NCBI RefSeq assembly: GCF_016598575.1
Contig: NZ_CP066801.1
Span: forward strand, 3,410,001 to 3,474,000
DNA: 64,000 bases
Reading direction: 5' to 3'
Source: Streptomyces sp. HSG2
GTDB taxonomy: Bacteria > Actinomycetota > Actinomycetes > Streptomycetales > Streptomycetaceae
The position numbers and the translations under genes were made by a program. This document shows, piece by piece, positions 37,075 to 46,746 of the stretch. The notes under the pieces were generated by a model. The model worked only from the letters and a program-made list of their open reading frames with translations, ran no database searches and was not told where the DNA came from. The stretch's first letter is position 1, and each line of letters opens with the position of its first letter.

Positions 37075-38091
37075 ATGACTGTTTCGCCCGGCCGCCGTGT
37101 CCTGCTCGCCGCCCCCCGTGGCTACTGCGCGGGTGTGGACCGCGCCGTGATCGCCGTCGAGAGAGCCCTGGAGCAGTACGGGGCTCCCGTCTACGTCCGA
37201 CACGAGATCGTCCACAACAAGTACGTGGTGCGGACCCTGGAGAAGAAGGGGGCCGTCTTCGTGGAACGGACGGACGAGGTCCCCCCGGGCAACATCGTGA
37301 TGTTCTCCGCGCACGGCGTCGCGCCGGCCGTCCACGAGGAGGCCGAGCGGGGCCGGCTCGCCACCATCGACGCCACCTGCCCCCTGGTGACCAAGGTCCA
37401 CAAGGAGGCCGTCCGGTTCGCCGAAGAGGACTACGACATCCTGCTCATCGGGCACGAGGGCCACGAGGAGGTGATCGGCACCTCCGGCGAGGCCCCCGAC
37501 CACATCCAGCTCGTCGACGGACCGGGCGATGTGGAGAAGGTGGAGGTCCGCGACCCCGCCAAGGTGGTCTGGCTGTCCCAGACCACCCTCTCCGTGGACG
37601 AGACCATGGAGACGGTCGACGCGTTGAAGGTGAAGTTCCCCGGGTTGGTCTCCCCGCCCAGCGACGACATCTGCTACGCCACGCAGAACCGCCAGCTCGC
37701 GGTGAAGCGGATGGGGTCGGACGCCGATCTGGTGATCGTGGTCGGTTCCCGCAACTCCTCCAACTCCAAGCGGCTCGTCGAGGTCGCCAAGCAGGCCGGG
37801 GCCCGCGACGCGCACCTGGTCGACTTCGCGCGGGAGATCGACGCGGCCTGGCTGGAGGGCGTCACCACCGTCGGCGTCACCTCCGGCGCCTCGGTGCCGG
37901 AGGTGCTGGTCGAGGAGGTGCTGGACTGGTTGGCCGAGCGCGGGTACGGCGACGTCGAGATCGTCAGGGCCGCCGAGGAGACCATCACCTTCTCGCTGCC
38001 CAAGGAACTCCGGCGCGATCTGCGCGAGGAGGCCGCCGCTCTGGTCGCCGCGCGCGGCGGCGAGGGCCCGGCCGGCGCGAAGGAGGCGTGA
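37075..38091 (+). CDS. ispH: 4-hydroxy-3-methylbut-2-enyl diphosphate reductase IspH
   Basis: A 338-residue [4Fe-4S] enzyme, last step of the MEP pathway, giving IPP and DMAPP. The three cluster Cys are visible: Cys18 (PRGYCAGV), Cys102 (DATCPLV) and Cys200 (DDICYAT). [17 protein letters not shown] and GSRNSSNS bind substrate. The ATG at 37075 matches the usual N-terminus of the family. It is followed after 29 bases by the polyphosphate glucokinase gene. Confidence 0.97.
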   Translation: MTVSPGRRVLLAAPRGYCAGVDRAVIAVERALEQYGAPVYVRHEIVHNKYVVRTLEKKGAVFVERTDEVPPGNIVMFSAHGVAPAVHEEAERGRLATIDATCPLVTKVHKEAVRFAEEDYDILLIGHEGHEEVIGTSGEAPDHIQLVDGPGDVEKVEVRDPAKVVWLSQTTLSVDETMETVDALKVKFPGLVSPPSDDICYATQNRQLAVKRMGSDADLVIVVGSRNSSNSKRLVEVAKQAGARDAHLVDFAREIDAAWLEGVTTVGVTSGASVPEVLVEEVLDWLAERGYGDVEIVRAAEETITFSLPKELRRDLREEAAALVAARGGEGPAGAKEA

Positions 38092-38120
38092 CCGCGGTCC
38101 TCAGGCCGTACGGTGGGGCC

Positions 38121-38897
38121 ATGCAGATCTTCGGCGTGGACATCGGGGGTTCCGGGATCAAGGGCGCCCCGGTGGACCTGGACAGGGGCGCTCTGGCGGA
38201 GGAGCGGCACAAGGTGCTGACGCCGCGGCCGTCGTCGCCCGAGGCCGTGGCCTCCGGCGTGCGCGAGGTCGTCGAGCATTTCGGCTGGAGCGGCCCGGTC
38301 GGGCTCACCTTCCCCGGTGTGGTCACCGGTGGGGCCCGTGTGGAGACGGCGGCCAACGTCGCCGGGGAGTGGGTCGGCACGGACGCCCGCGCCCTGTTCG
38401 GCGAGAGCCTGGGCGGGCTGCCGGTGACCGTCGTGAACGACGCGGACGCCGCGGGTGTCGCGGAGACGCGCTTCGGCGCGGGCAGGGACCGTCGGGGAAC
38501 GGTCATCGTGCTCACCCTCGGCACCGGCATCGGCAGCGCCCTGTTCACCGACGGCGTCCTGGTGCCCAACACCGAGTTGGGCCATCTGGAGCTGCACGGC
38601 CACGACGCGGAGAAGCACGCCTCCGGCAAGGCCCGGGAGGACCACGACCTGACCTGGGAGCACTGGGCGCACCGGGTCCGCAAGTACCTGGCCCACGTGG
38701 AGATGCTCTTCTCCCCCGAGTTGTTCGTCCTCGGCGGTGGAGTCAGCCGCAAGGCCCACAAGTTCCTGCCGTACATCGAGGGGATCAAGGCCGAGATCGT
38801 CCCCGCCGCACTCCAGAACAACGCCGGCATCGTCGGAGCGGCGATGCACGCCGCGGAGGCCCGCCAGGCGGCCCCGGGCACGTCCGCGGAGGGTTGA
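38121..38897 (+). CDS. ppgK: polyphosphate glucokinase PpgK
   Basis: A 258-residue ROK-type sugar kinase. IFGVDIGGSGIKGAPVDL is the phosphate-binding motif, GLTFPGVV and VNDADAAGVAE carry the catalytic Asp, and LTLGTGIGSALF is the second phosphate loop. Members found in actinobacteria phosphorylate glucose with inorganic polyphosphate, and usually also ATP. ELGHLELHGHDAEKHASGKA is the specific segment of this family. It is probably cotranscribed with ispH. Confidence 0.93.
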   Translation: MQIFGVDIGGSGIKGAPVDLDRGALAEERHKVLTPRPSSPEAVASGVREVVEHFGWSGPVGLTFPGVVTGGARVETAANVAGEWVGTDARALFGESLGGLPVTVVNDADAAGVAETRFGAGRDRRGTVIVLTLGTGIGSALFTDGVLVPNTELGHLELHGHDAEKHASGKAREDHDLTWEHWAHRVRKYLAHVEMLFSPELFVLGGGVSRKAHKFLPYIEGIKAEIVPAALQNNAGIVGAAMHAAEARQAAPGTSAEG

Positions 38898-38975
38898 CGC
38901 CGGGCCGGGCGACGGCCGTCCGGCGGTGGCCGCCCGCTCCCCGGGCCTCGTCGGACGACGGATCGCCCGGCGAGG

Positions 38976-39611
38976 TCAGCCCGGTGGCCGGTTCCGGCCG
39001 GCGGCCGTGCGGCGTCGTGCCGCCCTGACCATCCTCACCCGGCGGGCCAGTACGATCATCCCCGCCGCCAGTGTCCCCCCGTACAGCCACGGGGCCTCCG
39101 TCGCCAGCGCCGTCACGAGCCCCATCGCCCGGTCGCCCGGCCCGTCGCCCTCCCCGAGCGGCAGCAGCCCCAAGGCGAAGGCGATCGGCATCAGCACCGG
39201 CACCGCCACCAGATCCCCCCGGCGCACCCAGAGCGCGGCCAGTACGCACACCGGCAGGAAAAGGACGCCGTACACCGTGGGCGGGGAGCCGGGCAGCAGG
39301 CCGTCGAGGAACCCCAGGGTCGGCATCAGCACGGCGCCGAGAAGGCCGCAGCCGAGCCCGGTCAGCCGGGGGCCGGGCAACCGGGTGGGCAGGCCCGCCC
39401 GGGCCGGGCTTCGGAGCCCGCCGCCCCGGCCCGCGCGGGGCGAGGCGGGATGTGCGCTCACCCGGGGTGCCGACCGGCCCGGTCGGCCGACCCGTGCGGG
39501 CCGGGGGCGCTCCTCCGGCCCGAGGCCGGGGCGCCGGGCCGCCTGGGGCGGCAACGGGGACCCGTCTCGTCGCGTACCGTGTCCCGGGGGTCGCGTCCTG
39601 TGTTGCTCCAC
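38976..39611 (-). CDS. DUF6542-like membrane protein
   Basis: A 211-residue protein. The first 80 residues are Pro/Arg/Gly-rich. Then four or five hydrophobic segments follow (GLGCGLLGAVLMPTLGFLDG, VYGVLFLPVCVLAALWV, LVAVPVLMPIAFALGLLPLG, and a last one near ALATEAPWLYGGTLAAG). It resembles DUF6542 proteins, found next to ychF in Streptomyces. The function is unknown. GTG start at 39611; divergent from ychF. Confidence 0.7.
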   Translation of the reverse strand: MEQHRTRPPGHGTRRDGSPLPPQAARRPGLGPEERPRPARVGRPGRSAPRVSAHPASPRAGRGGGLRSPARAGLPTRLPGPRLTGLGCGLLGAVLMPTLGFLDGLLPGSPPTVYGVLFLPVCVLAALWVRRGDLVAVPVLMPIAFALGLLPLGEGDGPGDRAMGLVTALATEAPWLYGGTLAAGMIVLARRVRMVRAARRRTAAGRNRPPG

Positions 39612-39778
39612 CGGACCAACCTAGGTCGTGGCGGGCCCCGGATCCCCTCTCGGACACGCCGTACGGCGCTCGCCGGCCAAGAGCCCCATGCCGCTCCTGT
39701 CGAGCCCCCGCCACCCCGTAGACTGGTGGATCGGCCACGCCTGGTCCCTCCGCATCCTCACGTACGGGAAGTCGCAAC

Positions 39779-40888
<1,110 letters not shown>

Positions 40889-40892
40889 GGCC

Positions 40893-41290
40893 CGATTCCT
40901 CAAGATCCACGCCGGCGCGCGCTTCACCAGCCACCTGCGCGGCAGGACCACGAAGCCCTCGACATCGTCGTCGCGCTTGACGATCTCGATCGTGAGCCGG
41001 AGCTTCTTCCTGGCCCGGGTGACGAGTTTCCCGGCGTAGCCGCCGTCGGCCTACACCAGGACGACCGATTCGACGAGGTCACGCGGGTGCGCCGGTGCGG
41101 GGCGGGCTCCTTCGCGGTCCCGCACGCTCGCGCTGGTGACCATGACGACCAGAAGCGGGCCGCTCGTGTCCAGGAACAGCCGGTGGCAGTGCTCCTCCGG
41201 CCGCCCGCCGTTGCCGTCCAGCCAGGCCGGCCACGGCAGCGTGGCCGCGATGACCATCCATTCCGCGTCCGCGGTGTCCGAGGTGTAGCG
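40893..41290 (-). pseudogene. IS5-type transposase remnant (DUF4096 N-terminus joined to DDE C-terminus)
   Basis: Read on the minus strand, one frame gives RYTSDTADAEWMVIAATLPWP, the DUF4096 start of IS5-group transposases, then jumps straight to LVVMVTSASVRDREGA. The middle of the protein is therefore deleted. The frame stops at TAG (41052-41054), where relatives have Trp (VWADGGYAG), then continues ADGGYAGKLV, KLRLTIEIVKR and FVVLPRRWLV to about 40893. There is at least one nonsense mutation, one internal deletion and a missing C-terminus. It is an old, dead element at the edge of the accessory region. Confidence 0.8.
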
Positions 41291-41405
41291 GCGGGGCCGG
41301 GCCGGATGGCGGCGGCCGTGACCGAACCGGCAGACCAGGCAGGGTCAGTCGGCATGCCCATTCAGGGAGGCAGCAGGGGTGGCGGGGGCGTGACACGGCA
41401 TCACG

Positions 41406-41458
41406 GGACCTCTTGGCACGGCTGGGTTTTCGACGCCGCGGTCGCTGCCAAGAGGTCC
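41406..41458. repeat. perfect 13-bp inverted repeat
   Basis: GGACCTCTTGGCA (41406-41418) pairs with TGCCAAGAGGTCC (41446-41458) across a 27-base spacer that includes TTTT. It lies between the IS5 remnant and the intact IS, in about 230 bases with no gene. It may be the relict ends of a lost element or a terminator. Confidence 0.7.
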
Positions 41459-41520
41459 TGGTCGCGCGCGTGACCTCGCGGATTCCCACCCGCCGTCGAC
41501 GATCGATTCGTTCACGGGCA

Positions 41521-41538
41521 CTCAGCTTGATGTCTAAC
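41521..41538 (+). repeat. left terminal inverted repeat of the insertion sequence
   Basis: CTCAGCTTGATGTCTAAC. It is 112 bases before the transposase ATG. The bases between them contain a promoter-like AT-richer segment and a small dyad (CGGCCGTTC near 41591, GAACGGCCG near 41635). Confidence 0.7.
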
Positions 41539-41650
41539 CTCGCAGGTCACCCGACCTGCTGATCTGCGGTTCTTCCGGGGACAGCGGAGACGGCCGTTCA
41601 CCACGCTTCGAGATGTCGAGTATCGAAGCACGAGAGAACGGCCGCTGCCC

Positions 41651-43099
41651 ATGAGTGTCTCCGTCAACGCGCCCGCAGGTGACGTGTTGGGTATCTTGTC
41701 CCGCTATCGGGTTGAGTTCTACGACTGCCTCTGCTCCCGCACGGACGCACTCTTCGACCTGGCGGACGCCGTGCTATGTGCGGACGGTCCGGTGGTCTCG
41801 CTGCCCGAACTCACGCTGCTCGCCGAGCATCCGCGCGGGCACGGCGCGATGTACGGCGCGTTGAACAATGGCTGGCTGGAGCCGACCCGGCTGCGCCGGC
41901 TGCTGGCCTCCACCCCGCTGCCGAGGGCCGCCGACGGACGGATCGTCCTGGCGGTCGACGTGAGCAACTGGCTGCGCCCGGACGCCCCTACCAGCCCGGA
42001 CCCGCTGTTCTGCCACGTCTACGGACGTGGCCGCAGCTCGGACCAGATGATCCCGGGCTGGCCGTACTCGATCGTCGCCGCCCTGGAGACAGGACGGACC
42101 TCCTGTACGGCGGTGCCGGACGCGATCCGGCTGGGCCCGGCCGACGACGCCATCGCCGTGACCGCCGCCCAGCTCCGCGAAGTCCTCGTGCGCCTCGTAC
42201 AGGCCGGGCACTGGCAGCCCTGGATGCCGGACGTCCTGATCGTGACAGACGCCGGCTACGACGTCTGCCGCCTCGCCCACCTCCTGTCCGACCTGCCCGT
42301 CGAGCTCGTCGGCCGGCTGCGCTCGGACTGGGTCATGCTCCGCGACGCCGAACCCCGCCGCTCCGGGCCGCGCGGCGGGCAGCCGCGCAAACACGGCGGC
42401 GTCCTCACCTTCGCCAAGCCGGACTCCTGGCACACCCCCGACACCACCACAACAAGCGACACCACCCGCTACGGCAGGGCCGAGGCCCTGGCCTGGGACC
42501 GGATGCACCCCCGCCCGCAGGCCCGCGGCCCCTGGCTCGACCACGAGGGTGAACTCCCCTGGATCCATAGCACGTTGATCCGCCTGAAGGTCGATCACCT
42601 ACCGGGCGACCACGATCCGAAGCCGGTCTGGCTGTGGTCCTCACGCACCAGCATGACCGGCACCGACATCGACGTGCGCCGGCAGGCGTTCTTGCGCAGC
42701 TTCGATCTTGAACACACCTTCAGGTTCCGGAAACAGACCCTGGGCTGGACCACGCCGAAGGTCCGCGACCCGGCCGTCGCCGACCTATGGACGTGGCTGA
42801 TCACCACCGTTCACACCCAGCTCCGTCTCGCCCGCCCCCTCGCCGAGGACCTCCGCCGCCCCTGGGAAAGACCACGCCCACCACACCGGCTCACCCCCGC
42901 CCGGGTCCGCCGCGGGTTCAGACACATCCGCGCCACCACCGCCCGCCTCGCAGCCGTGCCGAAACCCTCAAGACCCGGACCAGGGCGACCCCTTGGCTCA
43001 AGAAACCGCAGACCGGCTACTCGCTACGAGCCCGGGAAGACCGTGAAGTGCCTCGAAACTCGAACAGAACATCTCAGCACAATACGGGAGCAATGTTAG
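41651..43099 (+). CDS. transposase (DDE type, NF041680-like family)
   Basis: A 482-residue transposase. The core has IVLAVDVSNWLRPDAPTSPD and then DVLIVTDAGYDVCRLAHLL, with the two Asp of a DDE/RNase H-like fold; a later acidic residue in the VRDPAVADLWTWLITTVHTQ region or just before completes it. It resembles a large Streptomyces transposase family annotated as NF041680. The C-terminus is Arg/Pro-rich. The frame is uninterrupted, so the enzyme may be active. Its TAG stop (43097-43099) lies inside the right inverted repeat. Confidence 0.82.
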   Translation: MSVSVNAPAGDVLGILSRYRVEFYDCLCSRTDALFDLADAVLCADGPVVSLPELTLLAEHPRGHGAMYGALNNGWLEPTRLRRLLASTPLPRAADGRIVLAVDVSNWLRPDAPTSPDPLFCHVYGRGRSSDQMIPGWPYSIVAALETGRTSCTAVPDAIRLGPADDAIAVTAAQLREVLVRLVQAGHWQPWMPDVLIVTDAGYDVCRLAHLLSDLPVELVGRLRSDWVMLRDAEPRRSGPRGGQPRKHGGVLTFAKPDSWHTPDTTTTSDTTRYGRAEALAWDRMHPRPQARGPWLDHEGELPWIHSTLIRLKVDHLPGDHDPKPVWLWSSRTSMTGTDIDVRRQAFLRSFDLEHTFRFRKQTLGWTTPKVRDPAVADLWTWLITTVHTQLRLARPLAEDLRRPWERPRPPHRLTPARVRRGFRHIRATTARLAAVPKPSRPGPGRPLGSRNRRPATRYEPGKTVKCLETRTEHLSTIREQC

Positions 43100-43112
43100 A
43101 CGTCAAGCTCAG
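43095..43112 (+). repeat. right terminal inverted repeat of the insertion sequence
   Basis: GTTAGACGTCAAGCTCAG. It contains the transposase stop codon and abuts the end of the HD-domain gene fragment. Confidence 0.7.
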
Positions 43113-43375
43113 GTGCTGGGATCTGCCCGGGGGACCCACCCGTTGGCGGCTCCGGTGTGAATCAGGTCCTGTGCGTATTGCCAGAGGTCTGCGGAGGCGT
43201 CCTTGATCACGGACTTGCGGGCGAGCACGTCCTTCTCAGTGACGCCAGGGGCGCGCCAAGTCCCCCCTCGATTGCCGTAGTTGCGAAGCAGGGGCTGGAG
43301 CCGGTCCATGGCCTTGGCGAATCGCGCCTCGGGTGTGCTGCGTTCTTCGAACTCGTCCCACAGGGACCGGAATTA
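43109..43375 (-). pseudogene. fragment of an HD-domain hydrolase (HDDC2/YfbR type), C-terminal part
   Basis: The minus strand reads LWDEFEERSTPEARFAKAMD then RLQPLLRNYGNRGGTWR and VLARKSVIKDASADLWQYA, ending at a TGA beside the IS right end. This matches the C-terminal half of HD-domain 5'-nucleotidase-like proteins. The N-terminal half with the metal-binding His-Asp is absent; a TAA stands in frame at the upstream junction (about 43373), where glycosyltransferase sequence begins in another frame. Confidence 0.7.
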
Positions 43376-43690
43376 CCCGCGTGGACGAAGTGCAGGTCGG
43401 CGCCCTCGTCCAGCAGGGTCAAGGACGCCTCCAGGCTCAGGTGGGAGCCCTTCCAGCGGTTCATCCTGCTGGGTTGCAGCACGATGGTGCCGCCCGCGGC
43501 CGGAAGCCGGAAAGGGGCCTCTTCCAAGGGCAGCGCAAGTCCGAGGACGGTGACTTCGGCATCGGGCAGCCTGCCTCTGACCTCGGCGGCGACGAAGGCG
43601 GAGTGGGCGACCAGGGGGCCGGGAAGTGCAGCGAGGAACTCCCACTGGTCGGCCCGCTCATCGATGTTGTGCAGTTCGAAGACGAGGCGG
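43376..43690 (-). pseudogene. fragment of a glycosyltransferase
   Basis: The minus strand frame reads LVFELHNIDERADQWEFLAA, LVAHSAFVAAEVRGRLPDAE and IVLQPSRMNRWKGSHLSLEA, then ends at DLHFVHAGN. These are central segments of a GT4-like glycosyltransferase. Both the N-terminal third and the C-terminal nucleotide-sugar domain are missing. It is joined to the HD-domain fragment on one side and to a propeller fragment on the other. Confidence 0.7.
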
Positions 43691-43704
43691 CCGTGCCACC
43701 GGCG

Positions 43705-43797
43705 CTCGCAGGACGAGCGCCTCACCGGTGTAGGTACCGACGACGAGCGTGTCGCCGTCCGGTGTCGCGTGCACGGCAGCGCCGATCGGGCCGCACG
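43705..43797 (-). pseudogene. short beta-propeller-like fragment
   Basis: About 30 codons on the minus strand read CGPIGAAVHATPDGDTLVVG and TYTGEALVLR, a blade-like repeat of a WD40/YncE type protein. Nothing else of such a gene is near. It ends just before the ribosome binding site of the carboxylase gene. Confidence 0.45.
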
Positions 43798-43819
43798 TTG
43801 AGAGAGGGAGGGACGCGTC

Positions 43820-45412
43820 GTGACAGTGGTGGACAACATTCCCCGAGCCTCCGCGGAGGCGACGGGCGCTCACGGGCCCGTCGCCGAGCTGCACGCGGTC
43901 CGCGCGCGGGCCGCGGCCGGTCCGAGCGAGCGTGCGACCGAGGCGCAGCACGCCAAGGGCAAGCTGACCGCGCGCGAGCGTATCGGGTTGCTTGTCGATC
44001 CGGGTTCCTTCCACGAGGTCGAGCAGTTGCGCCGGCATCGTGCGCGGGGCTTCGGTCTGGAGGCCAGGAAGCCGTACACCGACGGTGTGGTCACGGGCTG
44101 GGGCACGGTCGAGGGTCGTACGGTCTTCGTGTACGCGCACGACTTCCGGATCTTCGGTGGCGCACTGGGCGAGGCCCACGCGACGAAGATCCACAAGATC
44201 ATGGACATGGCCATCGCCGCCGGTGCCCCGCTGGTGTCGTTGAACGACGGCGCGGGCGCCCGTATCCAGGAGGGTGTCTCCGCCCTGGCCGGCTACGGTG
44301 GCATCTTCCAGCGCAACACCAGGGCGTCCGGGGTCATCCCGCAGATCAGCGTGATGCTCGGCCCGTGCGCCGGCGGCGCGGCCTACAGTCCCGCGCTGAC
44401 CGACTTCGTCTTCATGGTCCGCGAGACCTCGCAGATGTTCATCACCGGCCCGGACGTCGTCAAGGCGGTGACCGGCGAGGAGATCACTCAGAACGGCCTT
44501 GGCGGCGCCGACGTGCACGCGGAGACCAGCGGCGTGGCGCACTTCGCGTACGACGACGAGGAGTCCTGCATCGAGGAGGTGCGCTACCTCCTGTCGATGC
44601 TCCCGCAGAACAATCGCGCCTGCCCGCCGGCCGTCGCCTCCGACGACCCGGCAGACCGCCGGTCGGAGGTCCTGCTGGATCTGGTGCCGGCGGACGGCAA
44701 CCGTCCGTACGACATGCGCGAGGTCATCGAGGAACTCGTCGACGACGGCGACTACCTGGAGATCCACGAGCGCTGGGCGCGCAACATCATCTGCGCCCTG
44801 GCTCGTCTCGACGGACAGGTCGTGGGCATCGTCGCCAACCAGCCGCAGTCCCTCGCGGGTGTCCTCGATATCGAGGCGTCGGAGAAGGCCGCCCGTTTCG
44901 TGCAGATGTGTGATGCCTTCAACATCCCGATCATCACTCTTCTGGACGTCCCCGGATTCCTGCCCGGCGTCGACCAGGAGCACGGTGGAATCATCCGCCG
45001 CGGCGCGAAGCTGCTGTACGCGTACTGCAACGCGACCGTGCCCCGGATCTCGCTGATCCTGCGCAAGGCGTACGGCGGCGCGTACATCGTCATGGACTCC
45101 CAGTCCATAGGCGCCGACCTGACGTACGCCTGGCCCACCAACGAAATCGCGGTGATGGGCGCGGAAGGCGCCGCCAACGTGATCTTCCGCAAGCAGATCG
45201 CGGAGGCCGAGGACCCGGAAGCCATGCGGGCCCGCGTGGTCCAGGAGTACAAGGTCGAGCTGATGCATCCGTACTACGCCGCGGAGCGCGGTCTGGTCGA
45301 TGACGTCATCGACCCCGCCGACACCCGCCAGGTACTCGTCCGGTCCCTCGCGATGCTCAGCTCCAAGCACGCCGACCTTCCCTTCCGCAAGCACGGCAAC
45401 CCGCCGCAGTAG
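43820..45412 (+). CDS. acyl-CoA carboxylase beta subunit (AccB/PccB type, carboxyltransferase)
   Basis: A 530-residue carboxyltransferase that moves CO2 from biotin to an acyl-CoA. SLNDGAGARIQEGVSALAGYG, GPCAGGAAYSPALTDF and LLDVPGFLPGVDQEHGGIIRRGA are the two oxyanion/biotin-site regions. Residue 423 (RKAYGGAYIVMDS) is Ile; in Streptomyces the equivalent residue is Asp in propionyl-CoA-specific PccB and Ile in AccB, which also accepts acetyl-CoA. So this copy is AccB-like. GTG start behind GAGAGGGAGGG. No biotin-carrier alpha or epsilon subunit gene is adjacent, so it must use one encoded elsewhere. It sits in an accessory region and may serve as an extra copy for precursor supply. Confidence 0.92.
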   Translation: MTVVDNIPRASAEATGAHGPVAELHAVRARAAAGPSERATEAQHAKGKLTARERIGLLVDPGSFHEVEQLRRHRARGFGLEARKPYTDGVVTGWGTVEGRTVFVYAHDFRIFGGALGEAHATKIHKIMDMAIAAGAPLVSLNDGAGARIQEGVSALAGYGGIFQRNTRASGVIPQISVMLGPCAGGAAYSPALTDFVFMVRETSQMFITGPDVVKAVTGEEITQNGLGGADVHAETSGVAHFAYDDEESCIEEVRYLLSMLPQNNRACPPAVASDDPADRRSEVLLDLVPADGNRPYDMREVIEELVDDGDYLEIHERWARNIICALARLDGQVVGIVANQPQSLAGVLDIEASEKAARFVQMCDAFNIPIITLLDVPGFLPGVDQEHGGIIRRGAKLLYAYCNATVPRISLILRKAYGGAYIVMDSQSIGADLTYAWPTNEIAVMGAEGAANVIFRKQIAEAEDPEAMRARVVQEYKVELMHPYYAAERGLVDDVIDPADTRQVLVRSLAMLSSKHADLPFRKHGNPPQ

Positions 45413-45447
45413 GAAGGGCCCCCCGACGGCCGGACGGCGACGCGCGG

Positions 45448-45470
45448 CACGCCCCCGGCCTCGGGGCGTG
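45448..45470 (+). terminator. putative terminator after the carboxylase gene
   Basis: An 8-bp perfect stem (CACGCCCC, 45448-45455, with GGGGCGTG, 45463-45470) and a 7-base loop, 36 bases after the stop. The rest of the 357-base gap up to the convergent DUF1801 gene shows nothing I can name. Confidence 0.5.
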
Positions 45471-45769
45471 GCCGTGGGCGCACCCGAACGGACGGCGTGG
45501 ACCTCGCGGGCGCGGCGGAGAACTCCCGTACGCGCGGTGCACTGATCAGCACGGCGGACCCGCTCGCCCCAGCCGCCGACCGGCCCTTCACCGTGCCCCG
45601 GGCGGCGGCGGGACGGTGTCGTGGGTCCATGCCGAGGACGCCGCCCGGCCGGCCGGTCACCGCGATCGACCGGGGCGGGCGAGTCGTACGCGTACAGCGT
45701 CCTCGGCGACCCTCCTCCGCCCCTCCGGGACCACCGCGAGGGGACGCGGGCCCGACCGGAGGGGCGCCG

Positions 45770-46237
45770 TCAGGCGGTGGCCCTCGTGATGAGCGCCTCG
45801 ATTCGGGCCTCGACCTCGGGGGTGAGGGCGGCGAGGGCGAAGGCGGTGGGCCACATGTCGCCATCGTCGAGGGTGGCCGGGTCGTTGAAGCCGAGGGTGG
45901 CGTAGCGGGCCTTGAACTTGGCGGCGCTCTGGAAGAAGAGGACGACCTTGCCGTCCCTGGCGTAGGCGGGCATGCCGTACCAGGTCTTGGGGGTCAGACC
46001 GGGGGCGACCTTCTTCACCAGAGCGTGGACGCCCTCGGCCAGGACGCGGTCCTCGTCGGCCATCTCGGCGACCTTGGCGAGGAGGTCGGCCTCGCCGTCG
46101 GCCTTGGCGGCGGCCTTGGAGCGGGTGCCGCGGGCCTTCGCGCCCTTCAGTTCCTTCGCGCGGTCCTTCATCGCCTCCCGCTCGTCCTCGGTGAAGCCGT
46201 CGTAGGACTCGGCGGCGTCGGTGCTCTTGGTGGCCAT
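45770..46237 (-). CDS. DUF1801 family protein
   Basis: A 155-residue protein. The N-terminal half is Lys/Ala/Glu-rich and helical (MKDRAKELKGAKARGTRSK). The C-terminal part has LTPKTWYGMPAYARDGKVVL, FFQSAAKFKARYATLGF and TAFALAALTP, the core of DUF1801/YdhG-like proteins. Some relatives are described as iron chaperones; the function here is unknown. It is convergent with the carboxylase gene. Confidence 0.75.
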   Translation of the reverse strand: MATKSTDAAESYDGFTEDEREAMKDRAKELKGAKARGTRSKAAAKADGEADLLAKVAEMADEDRVLAEGVHALVKKVAPGLTPKTWYGMPAYARDGKVVLFFQSAAKFKARYATLGFNDPATLDDGDMWPTAFALAALTPEVEARIEALITRATA

Positions 46238-46746
46238 GGTCGTTCCCTTCGTTCGTGGTTCTTCCCGGTCTTTCTTGCCGATCTCACCCTAGGATCACAG
46301 TGTTTCCGCGTGCTTCTCGGAAACTGCCCGGTCGTCGAACGCGACCGACCCGCCCGCACGGAGCGCGGTGACGAAGGAGTGGGGGTGTCGTACGCCTTGG
46401 TGAACACGCGGTGCGGGGTCTCCGCGGTGACGGTGTGTCGCCGCCGAGAACGGCGAGATCCTCCACACGCGTCAGCGGCCCCGCAGCCGGCACCGTGCCG
46501 AGCAGCAGCACCGCGACGCCCTCACCCGCTGGGACCCCGCGGAGCGCAAGCGCGTCCACGCTCTCACCCACGCCGAACTCGCCGACAGCCTCGCCGCCCA
46601 GGACCGCGCCCTCATGGAAGGCATGGCCTGCGACCGGAGGCGCGAGGCGATCACCTCGATCCGATCCACCCTGGCGATCTACCGGAGGCGTAAGGTGCCC
46701 GGCGCCGCCGATCTCGCCCGCCGCGCCCGCGAGGCCCTTGCCCAAC
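46238..46746. other. 509-base gap with a possible gene fragment
   Basis: On the + strand an open frame from about 46440 reads GEILHTRQRPRSRHRAEQ, then RWDPAERKRVHALTHAELAD and MACDRRREAITSIRSTLAIY. It has a protein-like composition, but no start codon and no family I recognise. It runs out of frame into the NUDIX gene. It may be the tail of a decayed gene. The rest shows no structure. Confidence 0.35.

Larger units (their letters stand above)
41521..43112 (+). mobile_element. intact insertion sequence with inverted ends
   Basis: The left end CTCAGCTTGATGTCTAAC (41521-41538) matches, as reverse complement, the right end read outward as CTGAGCTTGACGTCTAAC (43095-43112), with two differences in 18. 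Between them is one transposase gene. I see no clear target duplication. The right end falls on the stop codon of a truncated gene fragment on the minus strand, so the element probably cut that gene. Boundaries are accurate to a few bases. Confidence 0.75.
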
